From Rhypophila decipiens (taxonomy: Eukaryota > Ascomycota > Sordariomycetes > Sordariales > Naviculisporaceae), in NCBI GenBank assembly GCA_033297075.1, contig MU858062.1, forward strand, positions 62,001-126,000: DNA of 64,000 nucleotides. Reading direction: 5' to 3'. Positions 12,000 through 22,514 of the stretch are shown here, piece by piece. Under the pieces are notes generated by a model, which did not search any database, was not told where the DNA came from, and was given only the letters and a program-made list of their open reading frames with translations. How positions within the stretch are numbered: the stretch's first letter is position 1; each line of letters starts with the position of its first letter. A program made the translations under genes and the position numbers.

Positions 12000-14900
12000 A
12001 TGGACGACGCCATTGAAGACGCTGCTCCCTCTCCTGGCGAGTTCGCTCAGCTAACATTGAACGAGGATCGTGATCCGAACAACCCCGAGGCGCCCTCGCC
12101 AAACGCAATGATGGTGGATGCACCCGAGGAGCATCTTGTCGAGCCGAATGGCAGTGAGAATGACAGTAATGTTGCCATTATCAACCCAGACGCGATGGAG
12201 AGCGACACGCTGCTGGCCACCGACCGTATGTGAACCCTTCTCCGAGTCCGCGCCCCTTTCGCTGACATGTGCGCAGACGAAGCGATGAAAGATTTAGTCC
12301 TCCCACCCCTCGCCGACGAGCCTCCCATCCTCGAAGATCAGGTACACACATGGACAGTGAAGGAATGGCACAACTTATCTAAGAAGGAGCATGGCCCTAT
12401 CTTCCAGGCCGGAGGTTATCCTTGGTCAGTAACTTCTTTAACCTGCATATTCCTCACCTTGACTCTGACAGTTAGAGTTTACCAGGCGTATTCTTCTTTT
12501 CCCTTTTGGAAACGGCTGCGACCAAGCCTCCATCTACCTCGAACATGGTTTTGACCCGGAACAAGTGCCAGACTCGTGGAGTTGCTGCGTCCAGTTCGCC
12601 CTCGTGTTATGGAATCCCAAAGATCCGTCACTCTACTTTCACCACACGGCACATCACCGCTTCACCAAGGAAGAGAGCGACTGGGGGTTTACACGATTCT
12701 TGGAGCTCAGGAAAATGTTCAACGCCGGCTGGGACAACTCTGAGCGACCTATAGTCGAAGACGATACGGCCAACATCACGGCCTATGTCAGAATCGTCGA
12801 GGACGAAACCGGCGTGCTATGGCACAGCCTCAATAACTATGACTCCAAGAAGGAGACGGGATACGTCGGACTTAAGAACCAAGGCGCCACCTGCTATCTG
12901 AACTCGTTGTTGCAGTCGCTCTACTTCACAAATGCCTTTCGCGTGGCAATCTATCAAATTCCGACTGAGCACGACGACCGTATGGTCAACAGCGCCTACG
13001 CTCTACAGCGGCTCTTCTACCAACTACAAACATCGAATCAATCGGTCGGAACAAACGAGCTGACCAAATCCTTCGGTTGGGACTCGCGACAGATATTCGA
13101 GCAGCAAGATGTTCAGGAGTTCTCGAGAAAGCTCATGGAACAAATGGAGAACAAGATGAAGGGCACGCCGCACGAAAAGGCACTACCTGATATTTTCAGC
13201 GGCAAGGTCAAGACCTATGTCTCGTGCATCAATGTTGAATATGAGTCAAGCCGTATCGAAGACTTTTGGGATCTCCAGATGAACGTTAGCGGGAACAAGA
13301 ACCTCTTGGAGAGTTTCCAGGACTACGTCAAATTGGAGAGAATGGATGGCGAGAACAGATATAGTGCCGGAAAACATGGGCTACAAGACGCCAACAAGGG
13401 CGTCATCTTCACGAGTTTCCCGGATGTTTTGCATCTCCAGCTCAAGCGATTTGGTTACGACTATGAGCGGGATGTGCCGACCAAGGTCAACGATCGATAC
13501 GAGTTTCCAGAGGAGTTCGATGCTGGCGCCTACCTTTCCCCGGATGCCGACAAGTCAGAATCTTGGGAGTATCAACTTCACGGTGTCTTGGTTCACACGG
13601 GTGATCTCAACACTGGTCATTACTATGCCTTTTTGAAGCCGGAAAAAGACGGCTGGTGGTACAAGTACGACGATGACAAGGTGACCAAGGCAAGGAAGCG
13701 GGATGTTCTTGAGGAGAACTTTGGAGGCCCAGCCAAGATCCCGGACACTCGCAACCGGGGTCTGGCTCAGAAGAAGCCACCCCTGATGAGGGCGCACAAT
13801 GCTTATATGCTTGTCTACATGCGCAAGAGCAGGCTGGACAAAATCCTGAAGCCGGTAACGGACGACGACATTCCTAGTCATCTTGTCACCAGGCTTGCAG
13901 AAGAAGTAGCTCAGCGAGAGGCCCGCAAGAAGGAACGCGAAGAGCAGCATCTGTATCTCGGTGTGAAGGTCATCACAGAAGCGACGTTTCAACAGCACGG
14001 CGGAACCGACTTGACGGCATTCGACGCCCCTCCTGAGGATCCCGCCGCACCGCGCTACTACCGCGTTCTCCGGACTGCGACCATGAAGGAAATCGTTGCC
14101 ACGATTGCAAAAGACATCGACCAGGATCCCAAGCGCGTCAGAGTATGGATCATGGTGAATCGCCAGAACAAGACGATTAGGCCCGATCAGCCGGTCATGG
14201 ACCTCCAACCAACTGTCGAGGAAACGTACAGTCGGGCTGCAGCCCATCGCGATCAGGCACTGCGCCTTTGGGTAGAGGTTGCGGAAGAGGTTGACGCCAA
14301 CGGGGAAGCCATTTGGCCAACATATCAGGGGCAGGCAAACGGAGTAGTACTGAAGAGCGACCTGATCTTGCTGTTCTTGAAATGGTTCGATGTCGAGAGC
14401 CAGTCTCTCAGGGGCGTCGGCCACCTCTACATTTCCAAGGAAAAGAAGGTTGAGGACTTGGTCCCGATCATCATGAAGAGGATGTCATGGGGGGACAAGC
14501 TCCCTAGTGACGAGAAGATCCAGCTGTGGGAGGTAAGGATTGCCAGTCGTTGTCGGTCAAGTGCCTTCTGGTTCTAACAAGTGCACAGGAGATAAAACCC
14601 AACATGATTGAAGGGCTCAAGGCAAAGATGACTCTCAAGACGGCAGAACTTCAGGACGGCGACATCATCTGCTTTCAGCGTATGCACGAGCGCAAGTCAA
14701 GATTGGGCCTCGGCGAAAGCAAGTCTGCAGAGGAAGCGTAAGTCGTGACGAAGAGCCTTCGATTGGTTAGTGTAAAAAAGCTAACAGACAGCCCTTGCAG
14801 CAACAAGAATTCTGACCGATACGAGGACGCCCGCGAGTATTACGATTTCCTGATTCATAAGAAGCTAGTGTCGTTCAGGGCCCATCCCGGGAAATGCGAC

Positions 14901-15893
14901 GCCACGGCATATCCAGAGTTCGACCTGGAGCTCAACTCCAAAATCTCGTACGATAAGCTCGCCGAGAAAGTTGGTGAGCGCCTACAGGTTATACCTACCC
15001 ATCTTCGCTTCTATACCATCAGCGCATCTGGCATGCCCAGAGCGCCTGTCAAGCGCACGGTGAACCAGTCCTTGCACACGATCCTGAACCCGAGCGGTTA
15101 TGGACAGATCAACATGAATCAACGAACCAATGCATTGTTTTTCGAAGTGCTGGACATGAGCCTGGCTGAGCTCGATACCAAGAAGAGCATCAAGGTGATA
15201 CTGCTCAGCGAAGGCATCACCAAAGAAGAACAGTTTGACATTCTGGTCGCCAAGAACGGTCAAGTAGAGGATCTCATTGCGGGACTGATCAAGAAGGCAA
15301 AGATAGCCAGTGAAGAGGAGGGTGGCAGGCTGCGAATCTACGAGACCAACAGCCACAAGTTCTTCAGGGAACTTGCCAGAGATTATCCCGTCATTAGCAT
15401 CAACGACTACACGACGGTTGTCGCAGAGCGGATCCCCGAGGAGGAACTGGAAGCGACGGAAAGTGCCCAGTACATATCGGCTTTCCACTTCCAGGGGGAG
15501 CCCAACAGGGCACACGGAATGCCTTTCAGGTTCTTGATCCACGAGGTATGCAAGCAGAATGCCGCGAGAGAGTGAGAGGTGCTAACAGGACGAACAGGAC
15601 GAAAAGTTTGCCGACACCAAAAAGCGGCTCGAGAAGCGGACCGGTCTCAAGGGCAAGAGTTTCGAGAAGATTAAATTCGCTGTGGTTAGGAAACAACAGT
15701 ATCAGAAACCACAGTACCTGACGGACGGTACGTATGATGGCAGAAGTCGGCGTGCAGGTACAATGTGCTAACGGACTATTGCTTTGCAGACGACATCCTG
15801 TGGAAAGTCGCAAACGAAGACGATTACCTTGGCCTCGACCATGTGTCAAGAGCCCGGGGTAATGGTGGTGGGGACATGTTCCTCAAGGGATAG
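12000..15893 (+). CDS. ubp15: Ubiquitin C-terminal hydrolase Ubp15/USP7 type
   Basis: Seven exons: 12000-12225, 12277-12424, 12486-14532, 14589-14737, 14801-15545, 15598-15727 and 15790-15893, 1182 residues, the usual size for USP7/Ubp15. Order of domains: acidic N-terminus, a MATH/TRAF domain at about 95-215, the UCH catalytic domain with the Cys box NQGATCYLNS (C261) and the His box NTGHYYAF (H503), then several ubiquitin-like folds to the C-terminus, including the ICP0-binding-type region with WEEIKPNMIE. It removes ubiquitin from substrates in nucleus and cytosol. A possible longer start exists: ATG at 11799 followed by a GTGAGT donor, with an acceptor ending at 11978, would add M plus PQAIIPV in frame before this ATG. 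The start at 12000 is the simpler choice. Confidence 0.94.
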
Positions 15894-16930
15894 GTGATGT
15901 TGACGCATCTAATCGGTCAACACTGTTGCTATCCGCGGCCAAGCAATTAATCATTTATATGCTTTAGAGGCACTCAACTGGCTAGCATGGGTCCACTGGC
16001 TTTGTCTTGCCTGCATTCGTTTATTCTTGTTCTTTTTCGTATTTCTTTTATTTTATTTTATTTTTCTTCTTCTTCAGTCTCCTGTTTGTTCCTATGCCAC
16101 CTACCTCCCATTTAGCGCAAGAGACCATGTTTGACTATGGGGCGACGCCGGGTATCGGAGTCGCTCATGTACTGGACTTGTTTATAGGAGTATGGTAGAA
16201 AACAGTGACAGCAAGCAGGGTGCTTTGCACGAACCACATGGTGTTGATGGGGGTGAACCAAGCAAAGAGCAGGTGGGCAACTGGGCGGTTTAGGTATCGA
16301 TCGGATGACTGCCTTAGTTACATAGCTTTCTCGCTATACTAACTGTTAGAGGTGAGAGACGGGCGGAATTATACAACATCAACACTCTTATTTTACTTCC
16401 CGGTGATGATGTTGTCTGGGTCTTTGAATTGTTGCACGTGCTGGACCCACATTGTGTTTCTGCGATGACGGATGGAACTTTTGAGCGGTAAATCGCGGCA
16501 GAAATTGTATTTTCTTGATAAGGGTCAGTTGGACCCGATAGCGACTCTATTCAAGGGGTATCGAAGTCAATCCACCCATCCCATTTACCAGTCGCGACAA
16601 CTGCTTTCAAACGTTTTGCGCCACCAAACGCTCTTTGCTCTCGGTTATAAACTTTGGCTTCTTCCTTGGAAATAAGAACGATTTCCACGAAGGCGCATTT
16701 CGCACTTGATCAATCACCGCGCTGCACACGCAGACAAGGCAAACGGCACGACGACGGCACACGACCAGGCGCATTCATTTGCCTCGAGCGACAATACCTA
16801 AAAGGATATATCAGAGCTGAACCGACGACGAGACGAGGAGCGACGACTGAGCTTCCTTCTCTTTTGAGAAAAGAAGCAGAGCGGGGAACAAGGAGAGAGA
16901 ATCACAGACACAGACACAGAGTCAGACACC
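15894..16930. other. Intergenic ubp15/tim22
   Basis: About 1 kb in tandem orientation. A T-rich 3' UTR tract lies at about 16030-16080 and a purine-rich 5' leader with CACAGA repeats at about 16905-16930. No gene seen. Confidence 0.6.
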
Positions 16931-17950
16931 ATGAATTTCCCAGGATTACCAGGCGGCGGGGGTGCTGGTGCTGGTGGTGGGACGACAGCCCCTGGGTTCG
17001 ATCCTAATGATCCTAATGTTAAATGGGTATGTTTTCTTTTTTACTTTTTCTTTGGGAAGGAGAGATGGGATATCCACAGGGGACAGGCAGGCCAGAGGAG
17101 AAGAGGAGAGGAGAGGAAGGAATGGGATTTGAAAGGAGAGACGAGACGAGACGAGCAAGACTAGAGATGAAGAGTGGTCCTGGTCTGGTCAGAGACAAAG
17201 AAGAGAAAAAGACCAAGAGATCCGGATAGTCAAGATGAACAAAAACGTGGTATGGTCGGAGATCACAAGAGGATGGGGGACTCGGCCACCACGGACGAAA
17301 GAAGAAAAGTGGTTTCGGCAGATGTGAAGACGGAAGGATTCTCAAAAAGATGATGAAGAAGAGACTGGATGGGAAAGGAAGCATCTTTTTTGAAAGAGAG
17401 ACGAAAACTGTTTTGCTAACTACCTACTTATCACAGCTACAAAAAGCCATGGAATCGTGCTTCGCAAAGACAGTCATGTCCGGAGGAGCTGGTTTCGCTC
17501 TAGGCGGTGTCTTTGGTATCTTTATGGCCTCCGTATGTCCCTCTTTTCCATTTCTTCTTCTCCCCCAACCCAACTCCCACTAACAATTAAAAAAAGATGG
17601 CCTACGACACCCCCTTCCACACAGCCGCCCCAGGGCAACCCGCCACGCCCATCTCCTCCCTCCCAATGAGACAACAACTCAAGATAGGCTTCAAAGACAT
17701 GGGCGCGCGCTCAATATCCACGGCCAAGAATTTCGGCAAGGTCGGAGCAATGTTTAGCGGTATCGAGTGCGGCATTGAAGGCTTGCGCGCAAAGAATGAC
17801 CTTGCTAATGGGGTCATGGCCGGGTGTTTGACGGGCGGGATATTAGCTCGCGGTGGGGGGCCACAGGCTGCTGCCATTGGGTGTGCCGGGTTTGCGGCGT
17901 TTAGTGCTGCTATTGATGCTTGGATGCGCATGCCCAAGGAGGATGAATGA
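16931..17950 (+). CDS. tim22: Tim22, carrier translocase of the mitochondrial inner membrane
   Basis: Three exons: 16931-17026, 17437-17532 and 17597-17950, 181 residues. The Tim17/22/23 fold is seen as four Gly/Ala-rich membrane segments; key blocks are [18 protein letters not shown] and the C-terminal half with [14 protein letters not shown] and GCLTGGIL. Tim22 forms the channel that inserts metabolite carriers and other multispanning proteins into the inner membrane. The N-terminus is Gly-rich (GGGGAGAGGG). Intron 1 is 410 nt, by far the longest in the window, and strongly purine-rich on the coding strand; intron 2 is 64 nt. It is convergent with prp45. Confidence 0.95.
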
Positions 17951-18636
17951 GTTTTTTTTATTTCTTCTTCTTCTTCTTTTCTGGGTGTTGTTGTTGTTGG
18001 TGTTGTTGCATGGAAATGGGTGGGACTGCCTGGTGAAATGGTTGATTGTTTCTCCCCCCCCCCCCTCCCCTCCTCAGCATCACCATTTGTTTTGGCCCTT
18101 GTGGTAGGTAGGGTGGTGGGACTTTTGTGCCAGAGAGCCAGACACGCACGACTGGTCTACCTACGAGAAGCCGGCTACCTAGTTGGTGTTAGGTCTGCCA
18201 TTGTACTATACATACGGATAGACGGGTACCTCCTGCTTATGGGAAGGAAGTCATGTACGATTTCTAGAGAGAACTTGGGGCTGGGCAGGTGGGTAGGCAG
18301 GCAGACAGGGCATCCATCTCGCATCTCTCACGTCTACATTGGATCTGGCGTTATTGGGATTTTAGAAGTCTTTATATTTCTCAGCAATAATACCAAACAC
18401 AACTTCCCTCTTCTATTCTCCACACATCATTTCCCTCTGTTACTCTCATGTTATGAAAGTGACAGTCCTCCCGAGACGCGAGAATACAATAATGACTCCA
18501 TATGTGACGCCTATAATGATGATTATATACCGGTAAATATCTGCTGTCTTGTCATACTCGCTTTCAAATACCTTCTCGAGAGCCAACTACCATGCCCGAC
18601 CGACCAGACGCCATGTAAGTGACCTGTCCCAAAGAA
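17951..18636. other. Convergent 3' flanks tim22/prp45
   Basis: About 690 bp with a run of 12 C at 18054-18065 and TTC/GTT microsatellites just after the tim22 stop. No gene seen. Confidence 0.6.
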
Positions 18637-20565
18637 CTACTCATCATCCTCATCAACCCGAGTCCGTTTCGACTCCCTCTCCTCACCGTCATTCAACCCA
18701 AACCCTCTCTTGGGCTTGGCAGACCCCGACGCAGAAGCACCATACTGCACCTCGGCCAAAAAACTATCCACATTAAACGGATCATCCGTACCCTTCCCCT
18801 TATCCGCACCACCACCTCCCGAACTGGCAGCATGCCCAGCATCCCTCTCAAACTGAACAGGCCCTTCCCGCGCCTCAGCCTCCTGAACCCCCTTAAACAC
18901 CCCCCTCCCCAGGGCCTCGAATTTATTCCCCTTCGTGATCCTCGCCATCTCGGCATCCCCCCCATCCTCATCCCCATCCTCATCTACATTCGCCCGCGCG
19001 CGATAAATACTACTAATGGCATCCTGCGCGGCAAAAAGCGGCTTATCGTACGGGTTATCCTCGTTGAACCCCGAATCGAACCCACTGCTCTGGTTAAACA
19101 AGCGTGAATCATACATGCCCTCTTTAGACTGAGTAGGCTTTGCCAGACCAAGCGCAATCTTTTCTGAAATGTCACGATCCATCTCGCGAGCCATGACCTG
19201 GGCTCTTCGTTCGGCACCCATTCGTGACTGGCGCATTTTCCGCTCGTCCTCGCGGAGACGCTCCTTACGCGCCTCGCGCCGTTCTCGCTCGGAATCATCG
19301 TCGCTGTCACGTCCTGAGCCCGAGTCAGATCCGCTGAACGAGCGAGATCGTGATCGGCTTCCTCCTGCAGCCCGGCTTCGTTCCTCCCTGGCTGCTTCGG
19401 CAAGTTTCCGGAGCGTCTCCTCTTTCTTTTGTTTTTCCTTCTCGGCTAGGCGCTGCTGCATCATGGCGCGCTGGCGGACTTCCTCTCTTGCGTGACGGTC
19501 GGCCATGAAGAGTGCTTCTGAGAATTGGGCGAATTTGTCGTTGATTTGGACATCTTGGAGACCTCGTCCGTCGGCGGCTAATCTCTTGTCGAGGGGTACT
19601 GTGAAGCCTTTCTTGTTCTTCCAGAGGGAGACTGGAGGTGGGATCTTCCACGCTTCTTGATCCTCGGCTGTGAGCTTTCTTGGTGGTGAGTGCATTACCG
19701 GTGGCGGGGGAGTCGGAGGTCCTCTGGGGATCTTTTTGTGCTTGAACTTTGGTGGCTCCATGGGATCTTTTTGTCTCTCCACAATCTTCATGATTCGGTC
19801 CTGTTTCTTCGAACTGTCGCCCATTTGCGCCGAGGGAGTGTACCGCACAAAGGTAGGGTCTCGTCGTCCGCCGACATTGACATTCTTGGGTTTCTGGGCT
19901 GCCACGGCACCATTGACCAGCGCAGCGAGTGCATTCTTGGTTCGTTCTGCAGTAGCCTGTACTTCCTCCTCGCTGGGGCGAGACAGATCCAGATCGCCGG
20001 CTTCGGCGCGTTGTCGGAGAGGGATGAGATCTTTGAAGCTCGTGTGAATTATCCTGTCCTTGGAGTGTCCCTGCCGTGCGATGGCCGAATAGTCGACTTT
20101 GCCTTCTGAATCGACCTGCACGACTAACGCATTCGACTTGGATGAGCCGTCCTTGCCCCAGACATACTGCGCGATCGGAATCTCGGGGAAGGCGCCTCCA
20201 TCTCCAAAGTCCTCGGGTCCGCGTGGTCGCCAGCCGGCTCGTTGCAGGTATGGCGGGGGTCCAGTTCTCTGTGCAAATGTCAGATTAGTACGAGTTCTCG
20301 GTGGTGATCGCAGGCAACCACGGAAGCGGTAGGCAAGTGGTGACAAGCGCACCTTCAATACAACTTGGGTCTCGTCTATTTGTCCGGCGCCGACAATTCG
20401 CGGGCCGCGTTGTTGAGCTTTTTGTTCCTCGTGTTCGCCATCGTATTTGGGCTTGGGCAGAGCACGGGCGAGTCCCGTCGCTATGGAATTCATGGTCGCG
20501 GTTTTGTGCTGGCAAAATGTCGTCGCAAACGTTGGAGGTGTGGTGACCTTTTTGGCAGTCGACAT
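18637..20565 (-). CDS. prp45: SNW domain splicing factor Prp45/SKIP
   Basis: Two exons: 20565-20353 and 20268-18637, 614 residues. The SNW core is unmistakable: PEDFGDGGAFPEIPIAQYV, SNALVVQVDSEGKVDYSAIARQG, the SNW-type motif region, DPMEPPKFKHKKIPRGPP and PLDKRLAADGRGLQ. A charged Lys/Arg/Glu region with RS dipeptides follows (about 385-460), and a conserved DISEKIALGLAKP block. Prp45 is an NTC-related component of the activated spliceosome. The 84-nt intron (GTGCGC donor, TTTGCACAG acceptor) has a length divisible by three and no stop codon, so its retention would only insert 28 residues. An alternative start at 20493 (MNSIATGL) fits family N-termini as well. Confidence 0.93.
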   Translation of the reverse strand: MSTAKKVTTPPTFATTFCQHKTATMNSIATGLARALPKPKYDGEHEEQKAQQRGPRIVGAGQIDETQVVLKVRLSPLAYRFRGCLRSPPRTRTNLTFAQRTGPPPYLQRAGWRPRGPEDFGDGGAFPEIPIAQYVWGKDGSSKSNALVVQVDSEGKVDYSAIARQGHSKDRIIHTSFKDLIPLRQRAEAGDLDLSRPSEEEVQATAERTKNALAALVNGAVAAQKPKNVNVGGRRDPTFVRYTPSAQMGDSSKKQDRIMKIVERQKDPMEPPKFKHKKIPRGPPTPPPPVMHSPPRKLTAEDQEAWKIPPPVSLWKNKKGFTVPLDKRLAADGRGLQDVQINDKFAQFSEALFMADRHAREEVRQRAMMQQRLAEKEKQKKEETLRKLAEAAREERSRAAGGSRSRSRSFSGSDSGSGRDSDDDSERERREARKERLREDERKMRQSRMGAERRAQVMAREMDRDISEKIALGLAKPTQSKEGMYDSRLFNQSSGFDSGFNEDNPYDKPLFAAQDAISSIYRARANVDEDGDEDGGDAEMARITKGNKFEALGRGVFKGVQEAEAREGPVQFERDAGHAASSGGGGADKGKGTDDPFNVDSFLAEVQYGASASGSAKPKRGFGLNDGEERESKRTRVDEDDE

Positions 20566-21069
20566 GAAAAGTTACAGGCTGTTGTAAAAGTTACGGGCTG
20601 GCTCACTAGCGTGGTGCAGGCTGCAGGCATGGTCCGTGTCCGCTCACTGCAGTTATCAATCGCTGGAAGTCAACACTGAAATGTCCAGCTTTAAAAGCTA
20701 CAGTACCACCACATCAAAGTGACTGAAGTAGTGGAATAGTTTCGCGATAGAGTAATCAGATCAACATCTCCCTCAAGCCAGTCTGTGAGTTTATCGAAAC
20801 CGGACCAAAAACAGCATAAAGAACTGGATATCATCCTGTAAATATTACTACCAAGATACCGACGTATAAAACCCGACTCGCTAAATGTAATAAATCATCA
20901 AGGTTTCTGGGACCAGACCCAGAGTCTTATCTATACACACCCGAACCTTTCCTTCTCGTTGAATCATAAGCCGTTCCCTATGATCGTTGCCCATCCATAT
21001 AAAGACCAGCGCCAACTTTTAACGATACGCCCAGCCAGCCAAGTCATGTCGTGCAGATGAATAAATGGT
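20566..21069. other. Intergenic prp45/p24
   Basis: About 500 bp containing the prp45 promoter and the 3' UTR of the p24 gene. Nothing else seen. Confidence 0.6.
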
Positions 21070-21903
21070 TTATACGTAGCCCTTTCTCGCGCCCTGGAAG
21101 AGAAATGGAGTTAGCCGAGGTGGGCATAGAGCGGCGTTGGGAGACCATATCCGACTTACCTGGAAGAAGAAGCGGACAACAAAGACCTGGAGAGCGCCCA
21201 TGCAGATAACCAGAGCAATTTGAATCAAACTGAAATTGACAATCCTCCCCTCTGTGCTTCGGACCGTGCTAAAGTTTCGGTTCTCGCGGGTGCGGAAGTA
21301 CTTTTGGTTGCGGGTGATGGTAGAGAGCTGGCCCGAGATCTTGAAGAGGGACTCCTCGAGGGCCGATGTTTGCTCCGGCGAGGTGCCAGGCTTTGATGGC
21401 AGGCTGACCTTGGCGTCGTTCTCGACCTGATGTCTGTTAGCAGATGATACTCCAAGTCGTACGGTGGAGGAGGCGACTAACCGCAATCTCAAAGTCCACA
21501 AACTTCTCCGAGTAGGTGCTCATCTCGTTGTTAAAGCAAAACTTGTATTCGCCAACCTCCTGAGCGGTGAACACAAAATCGCCTTGTCTCTCCTTCTCGC
21601 CATCCATGATGCTCTTTCCGTGGGGCCCGGTCACCTCATAGTCGACATCGAACGAACCGCCTGATTGGACCTAGTCAATAATTTCCAGTCAGCATGCGCG
21701 AACGCAAAACGAGACAGGCGCAGAGATATCGATCGCAGGGTAGAGCGTACAGCAAAATAAAAGGCAATCTTCTCCCCAGGTTTGGTGGTCGCAGCATAGA
21801 AGCAGGCGCGCTCATTCGGTTGCAGCTTGTAAGTCAACGCCGTCGCGGAGACATGGGCGGCCAGCGAGGCCACAAGGCCGCATACTATTAATGGCAATTG
21901 CAT
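21070..21903 (-). CDS. emp24/gp25L/p24 family cargo receptor (Erp-like)
   Basis: Four exons: 21903-21751, 21670-21482, 21426-21160 and 21093-21070, 210 residues. An N-terminal signal peptide (MQLPLIVCGLVASLAAHVSA) is followed by a GOLD domain with the two expected cysteines (ERACFY and YKFCFNNE), a coiled-coil linker, and one membrane segment near the end (IQIALVICMGALQVFVV). The short cytosolic tail FFFQGARKGYV has the aromatic residues used for COPII binding but no KKXX signal. p24 proteins cycle between ER and Golgi and sort GPI-anchored and other cargo. The sequence resembles the gamma/Erp group more than Emp24 or Erv25; the exact member is not settled. The final exon codes only seven residues. 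Confidence 0.9.
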
Positions 21904-22514
21904 TGTGATGTCGTGTGTAAGGAGAACTGCAGCATCTGAAAGATGAAAGTTCAATGATCGCGAAGCCAAGCCCAGATGCTGTCCAGAGTTCAGACTTTAG
22001 GACAGCTCACTTCACGCTAGCCCGCGAAACAGGGGGGTGAACGGGCCAAGTTGCACATGGGTATGATTAAAATTTCCAGGAGGTCGACAGCTGACAGTCT
22101 TCGGCTGACAGTGCCAGCATTTTGGGGGTACCTGTCGGTGGATAGTGGCCCGAGCTTTCTGCGCCAAGTGAAACTGAGGTCCACCGTCAAGCCAAGCTCC
22201 GTCATCAATCCCGGGGACCGTTTCCGGTATGACATCAACAAGAGGCATCTGAACTTGGGTTTGGAAACGGTGTGAACGAACGCATCAGAGGATGCCACAC
22301 TTCCACACATTCCTGTTATAAAGTAGACTGATAATTTATTCTCGTTTTCACTCTGCCAAGCTCGGTTCTCTCACTCTTATAAGTACTTGACATTTCGTGA
22401 GGCTGCTGACATCAAGCAGCCAACTTATTTCCCCCAAGACAATTGACATGCTCTCCCGTTGCACACGCGCATCAAACACAGCACTATCAATTATCTGAAT
22501 CACGCCAGGGTGTG
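21904..22514. other. Divergent promoter region p24/PhoD-like
   Basis: About 610 bp between divergent starts. It has a short inverted repeat around 22085-22112 (GACAGCTGACAG...GGCTGACAGTG). No gene seen. Confidence 0.55.

Noticed and set aside
18020..18622. 200-codon plus-strand frame between tim22 and prp45
   Set aside because: It starts in low-complexity C-rich DNA, has no family signature and lies in a convergent 3' region.
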